Assembly (NCBI GenBank): GCA_037039685.1
Contig: JAWNGF010000009.1
Span: forward strand, 1,860,001-1,924,000
Direction of reading: 5' to 3'
Source of the DNA: Ceratobasidium sp. AG-K
Taxonomy: Eukaryota > Basidiomycota > Agaricomycetes > Cantharellales > Ceratobasidiaceae
DNA length: 64,000 nt
Of the stretch, positions 43,357 through 56,661 are shown one piece after another. Both the position numbers and the translations under genes were made by a program. The first letter of the stretch is position 1; each line of letters opens with the position of its first letter. Under the pieces are notes generated by a model, which worked only from the letters and a program-made list of their open reading frames with translations, was not told where the DNA came from and made no database searches.

Positions 43357-43771
43357 GTCAGGTGCCTAGTGACGTGGAACAATGTAGCACACGTGGGCTC
43401 GCTTAGGCAGACACGTGTAGCCGAGGAGTGACGTGGCCGGCTGCCAAGGATTTGTTCCTTTGTACCATGCCGAGTGGCGTGGTCTTGGCTGTTGACACGT
43501 GTCAACTTTGGCCGCCAAGATCCATGTTGTTATACTATCATTTGCTGATAGGTTATCTCGCTTAAATTGCCAAGCCGGCCGCCGTGCCGCTTAGCGTGGG
43601 AGTTCCTTGGCTCCCAGCAGATATATAAACAAGGGGATGAGCACTGATGAGGTGTCATACCGAAAGCGCTAGTATACGTTGTGTGCTAGCCCTTTGCTTT
43701 CATCCCCACTTTGCTTGTGCTTGCTGCGCTTTGCACTCACTCCGTTCCATCCCGTTTCTAACCTAACCTAA
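43357..43771 (+). repeat. LTR-like debris of another family
   Basis: Starts TGTCAGGTGCC, is rich in ACACGTG strings, has a TATATAAACAAG box at 43621 and a pyrimidine-rich CTTGC/TTTGC segment after it, as in an LTR promoter and R region. The right edge is not defined: it runs directly into the primer-binding site (43772-43783) of the LTR that follows. It coincides with the point where the NLR gene breaks off. Confidence 0.4.
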
Positions 43772-43785
43772 AGCTTGTTTTGTAA

Positions 43786-44252
43786 TGTCATAAGCTTCTT
43801 CTTGGTGGCTATGAGACAAGCCGCGATGGAGAGTGGACGGCACTAAGACCTAAGCAACCTCTTGGACTGCAACACACTTAAGTGTCTGTAGGCTCTTAAG
43901 GGTAGGGGTGGTTCAAAGTGTCACTCAGAAGGGGTGTTTGACAAGACAAAACAAGCTGGGGTTACCAGGCTTGTTGGTCCTCTATATATATTCAGAGACA
44001 GGCCAAGTCATACAGGACGCAGCCACACAAGTCACACAAGCAAGCCAGTCAGGAGTGTCCAAGTGAGTCATGCTGCGTGGGCAGTCATGACTCATACAAA
44101 GCACAGCTGCGTTACATGATGTAACAGAGTAACCACAAGGACGTGGCAACGCGGCACAGGAAAAGACAAACAACATACAAACAGAACAACAGAAGAGAGA
44201 GCAGGCGGGCAAGATGCAAGACGAGTCTGATGGAGGGAGCTGGCTCATGACA
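43786..44252 (-). repeat. 5' LTR remnant of a Gypsy element
   Basis: 467 bp, TGTCATAAGC to CTCATGACA on the plus strand, the outer-element family. On the element's inner side it still carries TT plus ACAAAACAAGCT (minus strand, 43783 to 43772), so it is the 5' LTR of an element whose interior is gone rather than a solo LTR. Flanks TGTAA and CTGTG do not match, consistent with this. Confidence 0.85.
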
Positions 44253-44737
44253 CTGTGATATTATGCACCTATGAGTTCCTGTGTTATGAATGCTACCTGG
44301 AGAAAATATTATAATTCATAAATATAATCTAGCTACCTTTCAATGTGTTGAACATATCTGTATTCCGACTTAAGTGTTTTTCTAACACTCTGTCCTATGG
44401 TGGCTATGCTAAAATCGCCTTTTATGGTAATCTCACACACACGGTGAGAAAGCCAGATATTGATTCTAGGTATCTATCACTAGGTGGTGGTCAAGAGATA
44501 AAATTTGATATTGCTTACTCAAACCAAACGCTACATCGGGCACCACTTGGGCGCAGAGAACAAACGTAATAGATAAACAAACCACGATTAAGACCAGAAG
44601 CACATAAGGAAGTTAAAGACAGTGACACGCAGCTGATAAAGTCTGTATGAGCAATGCACATGGAAATATGACATGGAACAAACGAACGACGGATCACAAC
44701 ACAGACATTAAAATTCTACAATAAACCAAAAGAAACA
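44253..44737. other. Intergenic region
   Basis: AT-rich, no ORF with a recognisable motif. Contains the 3' flank of the scaffold gene that ends at 44738. Confidence 0.5.
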
Positions 44738-47700
44738 CTAGTACGAAGTCATGCCCATCCACGGGCCAGCGCCGACGCCCTGCTTCTGCTTGGAGCTGGC
44801 ACGCTTCTTGTCCTCCCAGAGTTTGAGCGCGCGCACGAGTTGCGCAATCTTTTCCGAGTTTCCGCTTCGGACATCGTTGATACTGACGGCACCCATTCGC
44901 ACGTCATTGTCGAGCAAAAAGTCGAACAACTTGAAGAGACCGTCGAGGCGGTCATCGCCCGCCCCTTGAGGGAAAGCCGAATCGGGAACGCCCGAGTCGG
45001 TCTCTTTGATCGACTCGGCGAGGCGAAAGAGAATCAGCCCACTCGACATGGACTCGGCCAAATCCTCGGCGAGAGGACAGTTGGGGGGCAGCTTGGCATT
45101 GACCCACTCGACTAACTCTTGCTCTCCGGTCTACAATACATTAGCACGGGCATATTCAATAAGCATAGGTCACTCACCGACAGCGCACTCGTCCGGCTAA
45201 CCGTCTTGCTGACCCTGGGTCGCATCTCACGCGAGGGGCGCATCGGTGCCGCACCTGATATGGGCGACGTAGGGTTCGAAGTCTCGGCCAGGCTCGCCCT
45301 CCCAAACCCAGATCCCGTGTTGCTCTCGCGCCCGTATCCTTCAAACACCGGAGGCTGGCCGTTTTCGACAAAGAAAGAGTTCATGCGATGTTGCTCGCTC
45401 GGCTCGCGGGGCATCGGTCCGTTTTCGGGGAGACCCATCAGAATGCGCGCGTCCCGGCTCGAAAGCTGGTTGGGGTTCTCGCGTCGAGAGGCACGTTGGG
45501 CAGCCTCGCGCTCCGAGGGCGAGGGCGGGCGCGGAGCGGGGTTCATTTGCTGGGCAATGGCAAGGGGAATTGTCGGAACGTTGCACGAGGATCTCACGGG
45601 ATCTGCAATCGACTGAGTTGGACGTTGGAACCCCAAATTCGGTACTCACCGCTATAGTTTCGCGCGATCGTGGCCTTCATCAAGGCCTTCATCCACTCGC
45701 GGACGACAACCTGCTCCTCGGACGAGAAAAAGTGTGGCTTCAGCGTGTCGTGCACGATACGGAATCCATATCGCCCGGGATTGGCATTCTCGTCGGCAAT
45801 GACCTTGTAGCCAGTAATGTCGACATAGCCCTTGATCTTGGTCTCCTGTAATTCATGTCAGCGCGTGCCCGCAGAATCAACAATCAACGAACCGTTCGGC
45901 TACGTAAATAGTAAAGATGCGGTCCTTTGAGAACAAAGTACCGCAACTTCCACGAATTATATCGGTCGCCCTTTTTCCGCATCCACCCCGAATAGTCCGG
46001 CTCGCCAATCTGGTCCAACGCACGCACGCCTGGAGCGACCTCGGTGACCGGGCTGATCGCAGGAGCCGAATGGTGTGGGCCGGTACTGAGCTGGCGCGCG
46101 GGAGTGGGCGCGACGGGACTTCGGTTGGTGTTGAACGCGCCGGCGGGGCTGGCGCTCCTCAGCGGACCGACGGGACCCGAGATGGTACGTTTCCGGGCCT
46201 CGTTGTCGAGCGAAACGGCTCCGGGCGACGGAGGGACGCCAGCCTTGCTCTTGCGCTGCGATCCCGAGCCCATGTACAGCCGAGAGAGCGAGCGGTGAGA
46301 GCGCTCCTCGGGGGCTACATCGCCACTCCTACTCGATGTCAATGACATGCAAACGCTCAATGTTATTAACTCACTGTGAATACCTTGGCGCCGGCTTGCG
46401 TCCCTTGCCCAGCGCCGTCCCAAAGATGCTGAGGCGGTCCTTGGCGCCGTTTGTCGAGGTCGCATCGGTGCTGCGCTTCTTCGAGTGGCCAAACGTCGAG
46501 CCATTCTCGGTGCTCGCCGCGCTCTTTGGCGTACCCTCCTTGTCCTTCTCGGCCCAGCCACGCTTGAAAGACGGGCTCGGGGGAAAGCTCGAGATGGGGG
46601 TCGAGCCAGACTCGGACGGGTCGGTCTTGGCCGTGTGATCGGTGCCAGTCTTGATGGTCGTCGTGGGGGTCTGTTGAGGCTGATCAAAGAACTGCTTGGC
46701 CTTGTTGATGTCGGTCTTGTGCGACGATTCGCCCTAGTCCAAGATAAGTACAAATGAGTGGGAGGCGATGCCCGACTTGCCTCGCTGAGCACGCCCCGCT
46801 CGTCCTTGTTCCTATTCGCGTCCCAGAGACCGCGTGCTGCAAGAGCACCATCGCTCGGCGAGAGAATCAACGAGGTTGGGCGGTTCTTCTAGAAGATGAG
46901 TACGGCACAAATATGAAACGGAGCACTCACTCCAGGCGTGCGCACCCGCAGGCGATCCTCGTCGGCGCTCTCCATCACACTCGGCGGCCTGGACGACCCA
47001 CTCCAACCCTGGGAGCTGCGCTTGGTGACGAGGCGCTGCTTTTCCGTCTCTCGCTTGAGCTCCCCGATGGCCTTGAGCAGGCGCATGCGTTTACCAAATG
47101 CCGTAATCCCAATCTCGTCCTTGAGCGTCGGTCCATCGAGGTCTTGCAGAACGTCGCCGGTAATGTCGTTTTCTTGAAACGCACGCTGCACATCGGGGTC
47201 AAAGCCCTTGGACTGGAGCCAGGCAATGACTTGCGGCACGGTCCACTGGCCGGACGGAGTTTGTGAAAAAGGCGCCGAGACGGTTGGGGGCGTAGAGGCA
47301 GGAGGCAAAGGCGTGGCCGCGTCGCTACCGTTGCTCGCCTGCCTGAACCGAGTAGGGCTCAGACTAGCGCTGGGACCGGCGCCGCTGGCCGAAGTCGCAG
47401 GAGACGGGAGACCCATGGTGCCGCCGGTGTATTTGCGGCTGGGATTGTCGCGGGTGGTCTGGGGGAGCTCCTTGGGGGCGATCGAGGGAGTGTAGACGCT
47501 GGTAGCCGGGCTCCGGGAGTCGTTTGTGGCCGGGTGGGTGGGAAGGGCAGGTAAATCGCCGGTGGGAGGCGGGTAGGGTGAGCTCGATCGTCGATCGACA
47601 TAGCGATTGGAGCTAAAGCTGAGCACGGACGGAGCGGGCGAGCGGGTGAGGGTTGGGGTGATTGGGGTGGGAAGCGAAGCGGTGGATGGCGCGGGCTACG

Positions 47701-48732
47701 GCATGTTAGCTTGGAATGAAAAAAAATAAGAATAGAACTTACCACAGGCGAGGATGACCTCAGAGCCGGAGAATTGGACCTGAGGCCGGGGGACGCCGAT
47801 CGGAGCGCAGCTGCTAGGGATTGAGCCGGGGCAAAGGTAGGGAGCGACTGGGAGGTGGGAATGGGATGAGATTCGGCAGGTGGCGTCGAGCGTTCCGACG
47901 AGGGAAGCACCGGAGAACCGTCCGAGCTCTCGAAAATATTGCGGGGGTCGCTGGGACGGGGCGTGTGGGCCTTGGTCGGGCTCAGCGGGATGCTCAGCGG
48001 CGAGGTCGCACGGGGGGTGTTGGAGCGCAGGGGACTGGTGCGGAACGTTGCGACGGTCGCAGTCGGGGGCGGGCTGTCGACTCGATCGGATGGCGACGGC
48101 ACAACATACGAAGGCGACTTGGCGCGGAAGGTCGGCGTGTGGGCACCAGGGGGCGACTGGGCACGCGTAACCAGATCGTTGCCTCGAGGCATGTGGTGAT
48201 CGTCTTCGTCCTCGCTCTCGTCGCTCATCTCGATGGGAATGGGCGGCGCAGGGTTGTCGTTGTTGCGGGCGGCTGCGGCGGCGAGGGCTGTGCGAGCGTT
48301 GCGGTGCCATGCCCCGTCCTCGTCGTCGGCGTCGGGCTCGGACTCGGACTCGCCCGTGCGCGTGGATGCGAATGAAAACGAGCGAGAGGCGCCGGCCGGT
48401 CCCCGCACGCCCAGCTGCTCAATCGCCGCCTGCACGTCCGTCAGCGTCGCGGCCATCGGATTCGGCGTCTCCTTTTCCTTCTCGTCGTCGCTCGGCTCTT
48501 CCGGCAACGCATGCAACGGTGCGCCGTGGGCCAGCGCAGGCGGGTCGCGCGTCGTGTACGCCTCGGGAAACAACCCCACCTTGCCACTCGGAGACCGCCC
48601 TTGCCACCATCCGTCCCCGTACAGCTCGTCCCGCTCGATAATCTGGATGCGGTCACCGGCGCGAAAGTCGATCTCGTCGTCGTGCTCGGGCACAAAGTCG
48701 TGCAGCGCCCATACGTAGGTGACGTCGCCCAT
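44738..48732 (-). CDS. SH3-SAM-PH-CH polarity scaffold (Boi1/Boi2/Pob1 type)
   Basis: Eight exons: 48732-47743, 47695-46931, 46888-46781, 46733-46375, 46331-45893, 45845-45650, 45602-45178 and 45130-44738, all phases consistent, about 1,224 residues. SH3 domain at residues 5-65 (YVWALHDFVPEHDDEIDF, GDGWWQGRSPSGKVGLFP). SAM domain near 470-535 (WTVPQVIAWLQSKGFD). PH domain near 820-920 (YSGWMRKKGDRYNSWKLRYF). A CH-like domain ends the protein (ELVEWVNAKL, SSGLILFRLAESI, DDRLDGLFKLFDFL). Linkers are proline/serine-rich. Family members bind Cdc42 and formin at sites of polarised growth. Intron 3 (46734-46780) is GC-AG (GCAAGT donor). Start chosen at MGDVTYVWAL, the only ATG close before the SH3 domain. 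Confidence 0.92.
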
Positions 48733-49826
48733 CGCGGTCGTCGTCGAGAACAAACTCAGCCTTCCAACATCACCTCTGCTTATGTCAGCACCCCATCGCG
48801 CGATTCAACTCGACCACCGCCCTCGGCTCTCAGTTCACTCTGCGGCACCCATCTCCACGCCCCATACGGCCCCCGTCGACATGCTCTTGCCTCACCGCGA
48901 CCATGATGAAAACTGAGGTCATCCAGGCCCACTTTGATCGACCTCTCGGCCCGGCTTATCACGCTGATGTAACCTCCCCATCTGTCCTTGTTCCCTCGCC
49001 CGCTGCCAGTCCACTCGAGCTCGCTGCCACACGCGGCCTCGCTACTATGCTGTGCTCGCCCGATTTAACTCGTCCCTGCAATTCCGTCGCCTCACCGCAC
49101 TTCTCGTATTTATAGTCAATATTCCGTACATGTCCCGTGATTCGCTCGATGTAAATAGCATTCCTCTCTGTTCCTTTTTAGTCGCTTATTATGGAGCCTA
49201 TGACAAAGCTGTACCCTGCGTCGTCCATGCGTACGTCGATGACCTCAGCGCTGCCCAGCATCCGCATAGCGTCCAAGACATTCGCTTGGTGCGCAACTAC
49301 ACGTTTCCCTCGGTTTAAGCGAAATGTCCTTGCTACGAGTCCATTCTTCCCGATGGCTCACTATATTTCAGCCCTTTCGAAGGCCCACCCTGCTAGACTT
49401 CTGAAGAAGCCTGATTCACTTTCCGAGATAGACTTCTTAATCTTATCACGCGAGCCTGGTCTGGATACTTCAAATGTCATTGATGCCGCCGATCATAGGG
49501 CCAAGGTCGTTCGCAAGTCGCTTCAGACTCTACAATAATGGTTCTAATATATTTTAACTTACGGTGGACTCTATACCAGTGCATGTATGCATAGCGGCTT
49601 TGCTTCGACGGGCTATTCGGCTTGAAGTATTTATCGAGGCTTGCAAACGGGCACGGCTTTACCGTTCTACGTGTAAGTCGTGTATTTGCAAGTGCTATAA
49701 GTATTCGAAGAAAGTGTGCCCAGATTGACCGAAAACCCAAGGCGAAGGAAAAAGACATAAGAAATCGGGAATACATGAACCGAATATACAGGCCCGAGAC
49801 GTTGACTAGGCGTCAGTGTGTATAAT
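48733..49826. other. Promoter of the scaffold gene and unassigned DNA
   Basis: The first few hundred bases should hold the scaffold gene's promoter. A plus-strand frame at 49191-49538 (ALSKAHPARLLKKPDSLSEI, DTSNVIDAADHRAKVV) is protein-like but unrecognised. The rest shows nothing. Confidence 0.4.
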
Positions 49827-51413
49827 TCAAAACCAACACATTCGACCGAGTTCGAACTTCGGGTAATTCTGTATACCCAAAAACTCTACTTCTGGGTTTA
49901 TCTTCAACATCGTTTTCTTCGCGGTCCCAACACCTTCATGCTTGCTTCCGTCTTGAAGCCAACAATCGGTACCTATCTTCATTTTCCTTGCCTGGTGGGC
50001 CCCTGAAGCCCAGCGAAAGGTATCAGCATTAATACCGGACTCTAGTAGCTGGATTTCAGGTAGTTCGGCCCCTTGTGGAACGTCGCTATTTGTGTCGGGT
50101 AAAGTAGTTGATTCAAGCACCGCCCCAACCAAAACCAAGGCCCGCAGTTTTGGAATTAGCGAAAGCAACCTGGGTAACTCTAGCCGTTCGCCGTGATCGA
50201 CATATAGGTGGAGCTCAACGACGTTGGAGCGCGCCAGAAACCGGCCGTACTCTCCGTGAAGCAAAGGTGAGGTCTTGTCGTTGTAATCATATTGGCTATA
50301 CATCCGCAAAGGCCTTGAGCCAGGGTGGATCAGGTGAAGTACCATTTCGTGAGCTCGGGCGTGGTGTAAATCCATGTATAACACTTCCAGGTTGTCCAGC
50401 TGAAAGGGTGCCGGCAGGGGTCCGTCCCCTTGAACTACTTGGCAATTCAGAGAAAGTAGCCGCAGCCTGGGACTGGCTTTCAACACACCTGCGAGCTGCG
50501 AGATTGTAACGTCGTCACTCCTGAACATCTGTCTAGTAACCTCAAGCTCCACGAGTCCAGAATAGGCTAGACTCGTCCAAGACAGGGCATTCCCTCCCGA
50601 GCGCAAAACACCGACACGAAGGAGTATTTCCTCTATGCGATGCGGCGTGGAATCCGCCTCGTCGTAATTGCGGGGCCATTCGTCCATCACCAGTGCGAAC
50701 TGCTTCAACTTCCTTGGTACGCAGTTGGAAATCAGAGTCTCGAGGACCGCAATGTGCCAGTCATCAGACCTGCGGTTGGTTGGCTCTGGTCGGTGCTCGA
50801 ACTGGATCGATCTGGCTCTGCTCGCGATATGGGCACAAAAGTAGAGAAAATTCGACTCGTCGGCGCTGTCGTTGGGTTTGTCTAAGCCTATGCTGACGTG
50901 AATGTATAACGGGGATTCTCCTGCCTGGATGGCAAACCGCTGTTCTCGACCGAACACATTTGGGCTTCCATTGACTATCTGCGAGATATCAAGGTCGATG
51001 TGGGTCCAAAGAGTCGAAGAACCAAGCGCAAGAGTTCGCCAATGCGAGCAAACACTCGCGATAGACTCGGGAAATTTTGAGGGATGGCTAGGTAAGCGCT
51101 CTGCAATCTTTCCGAGCGAGCAGCATTCAGTCTGGTGTGCAAATTGGAAAATCCGAGCGAGAATTTCGAGAGGCAGCGAGTTGATTGGGACGATTTTGGG
51201 GCAGCGGTTTCTGAGCCTCGCCATCCTATTTTGGGTTTGCCCGATTTTCGCTCCCCAGGACGCCATCGCGGCCATTTCATCGCAGATGATATCCGAGATC
51301 CCGTCGAGCCGGCCACCTAGCGTATGCTGCTCGCAAATGGCAAGACAAGTGGTGAAATACTGTTCGATTGCAGCTTCTACCGCGCGACTGGCATTCTGCA
51401 GTTTGTCTATCAT
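49827..51413 (-). CDS. F-box-like protein
   Basis: A single-exon gene of about 528 residues from the ATG at 51413 (MIDKLQNASRAVEAAIEQYF). An amino-terminal coiled helix is followed by an F-box (INSLPLEILARIFQFA, then IASVCSHWRTLALGSSTLWT) near residues 85-150. The remainder has leucine-rich repeat-like strands (LVELEVTRQMF, LRLLSLNCQVV, LDNLEVLYMDL, LVLVGAVL). F-box proteins recruit substrates to SCF ubiquitin ligases through Skp1; agaricomycetes carry large expanded families. The substrate is unknown. Confidence 0.85.
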   Translation of the reverse strand: MIDKLQNASRAVEAAIEQYFTTCLAICEQHTLGGRLDGISDIICDEMAAMASWGAKIGQTQNRMARLRNRCPKIVPINSLPLEILARIFQFAHQTECCSLGKIAERLPSHPSKFPESIASVCSHWRTLALGSSTLWTHIDLDISQIVNGSPNVFGREQRFAIQAGESPLYIHVSIGLDKPNDSADESNFLYFCAHIASRARSIQFEHRPEPTNRRSDDWHIAVLETLISNCVPRKLKQFALVMDEWPRNYDEADSTPHRIEEILLRVGVLRSGGNALSWTSLAYSGLVELEVTRQMFRSDDVTISQLAGVLKASPRLRLLSLNCQVVQGDGPLPAPFQLDNLEVLYMDLHHARAHEMVLHLIHPGSRPLRMYSQYDYNDKTSPLLHGEYGRFLARSNVVELHLYVDHGERLELPRLLSLIPKLRALVLVGAVLESTTLPDTNSDVPQGAELPEIQLLESGINADTFRWASGAHQARKMKIGTDCWLQDGSKHEGVGTAKKTMLKINPEVEFLGIQNYPKFELGRMCWF

Positions 51414-53062
51414 AGTGACTAGGCGAGAGAGGTCAATGTGAGCAAGGCACAGGTACGCGACACGAGGTGGTTGTTGGTCGCAGTAACAAGCGTACACGTG
51501 ACTTCAATGTTTCAGCCAATGGACCTGATACTTTTATTAGGTATGGTGATGCAAATACCCAGACCAATGCAAATGGGACGCTAGGTAAGCTTCAGTACTG
51601 GATCAAGATCGCCAGGATTCTCATCCCTCATCAGCTGCGCATATACACACCAACAAGATGGGTTTACGATTGTGGCCGGAAGAGCTTACCCTCTGGGTGG
51701 TCGCGCAACTCTTATCAGTTGGATAGTGAGCCGACTCGTATTGTCCCACTCCTTTCCTTCAAGCTGTGGTCCTGTAAAAAGGGTGCTAGTTCTGGCGGTT
51801 TCTTGCATCAGCTCATTCAATATAGATCGTCGTATATGTAAAATCATAGCTATTACAGGTAGAGAAATGTCTTCTGCCAGTGCTACGATGTCCGATCCGA
51901 TTTGCCCATATCTCTAAATCACCTCCCCGCGTGGGCCCACCACAGTAGCCAAATCTTGTACTAAATAGGCAACTCACTTCACTTGTAGAAAGTCTTCCCG
52001 ACGCACTTTTCACCGCTTTTGATAGCCTGCTTTGCGCTACTTCCCGGAGAGGCTTGGTCATTCTGCAGGGCAACCCCCTTCGTATTATCGCGTGAGCCTA
52101 GTCTAGGCTCCTTGTAAGTGCCAAATCGACCCTGGGACTTGTGCAAAGTCATAGGTAGCACAATCAGTGTCGCTTTAGACTATTCGCATTTCGAAACTAG
52201 TGAGCAACATTCCGGCAAATTTGATACCCCGTAGCTACCAATTCGACGCCGGTCGCTCACCTGTGATCGCATTTGACATGTGGTAGTACTCCATTTCTGA
52301 CGCCTTCTAGCCACCAACCTGCCGACCCGCCAAATAAACCCATGCTAGCAAGTGCTTAAATTGCAGTAAATCAGTGTTCTGTTTCGGGCGCCCGTTCATA
52401 TAGCCAAGCTTACGAATATCAGGGTCACTGATGTGCCCCGGACGATAACTCGATAATGTATTAGCTTTCAGTTCAGCACGATACAGGTGCATGTATGCTT
52501 GGTGGATCGGTATCAGTAGGCTATCTGGTCGTCAGCACTTGCCACTGTGTGCATATCGAAGGTCACAGCTTTACCATTCCTGAGAATCAGTGTCACATTT
52601 TCCCAAGGGCTACAATTGTTCAAGAACAAGGAGCAGCTTGCCTTTGGTTGAGTCAAACACATAGTTAATACTTCTCGGAAATGGTATGACGGGAAGTAAA
52701 GCATTATTGTTCGACTGCCGCTCCAAGCATGAGGCATGCATTTTGGAGCATCCCAGATAATGAATATTGGGCGAGCATGGCTGATGTAGGGTAATGGGTT
52801 CTGGTATAATTAGAGTTTTATACGACATGGCTACCGTTAATTGTGCAATCGAGGGCATTGGCCCTACCGTCATATACGTGAATCTGCGGCTTGTGATGTG
52901 AATGCAAGGAGAGAGAAGATCTGCCTCGCATTCGGTCTAATGCCGCGAGGTTAGGTCACGTCAGTGCGAGCATACAAAGGTGATGAGCTCTTTCTCACGA
53001 GCTAGTGGCAAGAACCTTTTGTTCAGAACTTGGGGGTGCTGCTGATATACTGTATCTGGAGC
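51414..53062. other. Intergenic region
   Basis: No gene recognised. The first few hundred bases are upstream of the F-box gene. Short frames near 51979-52161 and 52610-52873 have no known motif. Confidence 0.45.
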
Positions 53063-53281
53063 CTAGGCATCGAAGTCAGTTTGTGTCCAAAGCGCAGAGG
53101 AATCGGGCACAAGAGTCCACCAATTGGGAAAAATCTCTACTGATAACTTACAGGAGCATTTCGAAGCTCTAATATATATCGCGGTCATTGCTGCCTGAGT
53201 AGGTTCGACCCGGCAAAAAATGGTGAGCATAATGCACGAGCTCGAGGTGACTGTTGGGATCGCTGGGAGCATGTAGTGCAT
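53063..53281 (-). pseudogene. F-box gene relic
   Basis: The minus-strand reading EIFPNWWTLVPDSSALWTQT with DFDA matches the end of the F-box segment VCSHWRTLALGSSTLWTHID of the gene at 49827-51413. No F-box helix precedes it and no LRR part follows, so this is a fragment of a paralogue. Confidence 0.55.
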
Positions 53282-53570
53282 CCTAACGCGTCAATTATTG
53301 TGGGACTGATCCAGTTGTTCTGGCAGTGAAGTTAAACGTTCCACAGGTACACTTAGTCTTTTCATCTTCTTGCTGACCACGCATACATGCGCCTCATATT
53401 GATGGCCAACTCAGTAGCTTGAAAACGACCACAAATGTCATTGCACACGATGTTTATATTATTTCATAGTTTCCCGAGCATGCCCTCCATGAGTGGTCCA
53501 AATATTTAACCCACACACAAACCACTTGCTTGTAGCATCTCAATATCCACGTTTTTCCGTGACGCCCCAT

Positions 53571-55370
<1,800 letters not shown>

Positions 55371-56661
55371 TTCAAGATTAATCGCTGCGTAAAAGACTTG
55401 AAGGCTCGGGGGCCGATGCTGTAGGCCCCTATGATACGGAGGCTTATATATGCGTGGTGGTTACTTGACGAGACCCCGGTGCAAGGTCTAAGTTTCTTTC
55501 GAACCAGATCAAGATGAGATACCGGGGATGGTTTCGAGCTCAGCGTGGGAGTATCATTTACTATTGGCCGCCGAGATCACGCAGAAGGTTGGAGCGAGTG
55601 ATCATGACTGGTGGCGAGGATGAGGTGATGCATAGCGAAGCGCGAATGATAGTGAAAGAAGCAGGAGGAACGTTGGATAGAACGTTCGAAAGATTACATG
55701 GGATTGAATCGGGAGACTACGGGGAACTTCGGGTGTTGATAATGACATTGCTGTCGGAAAGCAGGATAAGTGAAGACCTGAGGAGCCAGTTCTTGGTGTA
55801 TGCCCACCTTCTCGTCCCCGGACCACCCTAAAGCAACCTGTTCCCGCAAGCCAGGAATTACAGCCCGATATTCGCCCGTCGCGAGCTTGTGATTGACGAC
55901 GGGTCGTATACAGGGGTCGGATGAGGTCCGCCAGCCGGGCTTGCAAACACCTACACATGCTCGCACATAATGATTATCGCGGTTCCGATCGGGAAAGCTT
56001 CGCAGGCAGTGTGCCAATGTAGACATTGAATAACACAGAGTTATCCATTAAAGTTGATAATTACGGACACGATATCTGCATAATGTGCTTACGTTCGTGC
56101 GATGATAAGTCAAGAACTTCATTCATCGCACCGTGGTTGCAAGTCTCGAACGTAGTTTATCAAAATGGAATAAATGGCCTCGCAATGGTCTGGCATATCC
56201 AACCACGTATACCATACCCGCGATAAATACAGCCCCGATCGAGACCTTCAGTGTAAAATTAGTGGACAGGCTTGAGCATCTAGAAGCCATTCGGCGTACC
56301 GTAGCTGCATACTTAAACTCTGCCGGTCGATTCCAACCCAATGTCAACCCAAGTCGAAAATATTCTGAAGAGAAAACTGAAGCGCTGAGAGTGTGTTTTG
56401 TCGAGGATGATGCGCAAGTGCTTTTTGCAGTTGGGTCAGTTGGGCAAGATCAAATGACCAGAGGCCAATACGAGAAAGTGCCATCCCTCGATGAACAGTA
56501 TCACATGAGTTTTATATATCTCAACTAGAACTTGTAGTTCGTACCAGTGAATAAGAATACCGAGTTCCACGTTGGCCGTTGGCGTTCGTCGGATCCAATG
56601 TAAAGGCACAAAACAGTTGGGATAAGACAAAATGCCTCAGACCTTGAGATAAGAGTCAGAA
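55371..56661. other. THI4 promoter region and unassigned DNA
   Basis: The first 150 bp are upstream of THI4. Plus-strand frames at 55514-55831 (SEARMIVKEAGGTLDRTFER) and 56133-56528 (VKLVDRLEHLEAIRRTVAAY) look protein-like but have no motif I can name and no convincing splice partners. Nothing else recognised. Confidence 0.4.

Noticed and set aside
43786..44252. Solo LTR
   Set aside because: No target duplication, and the primer-binding site is still attached on the inner side, so it is a 5' LTR remnant, not a recombination product.
45112..48400. Long plus-strand ORFs opposite the scaffold gene
   Set aside because: GC-rich antisense shadows of exons with clear SH3, SAM and PH domains on the minus strand.
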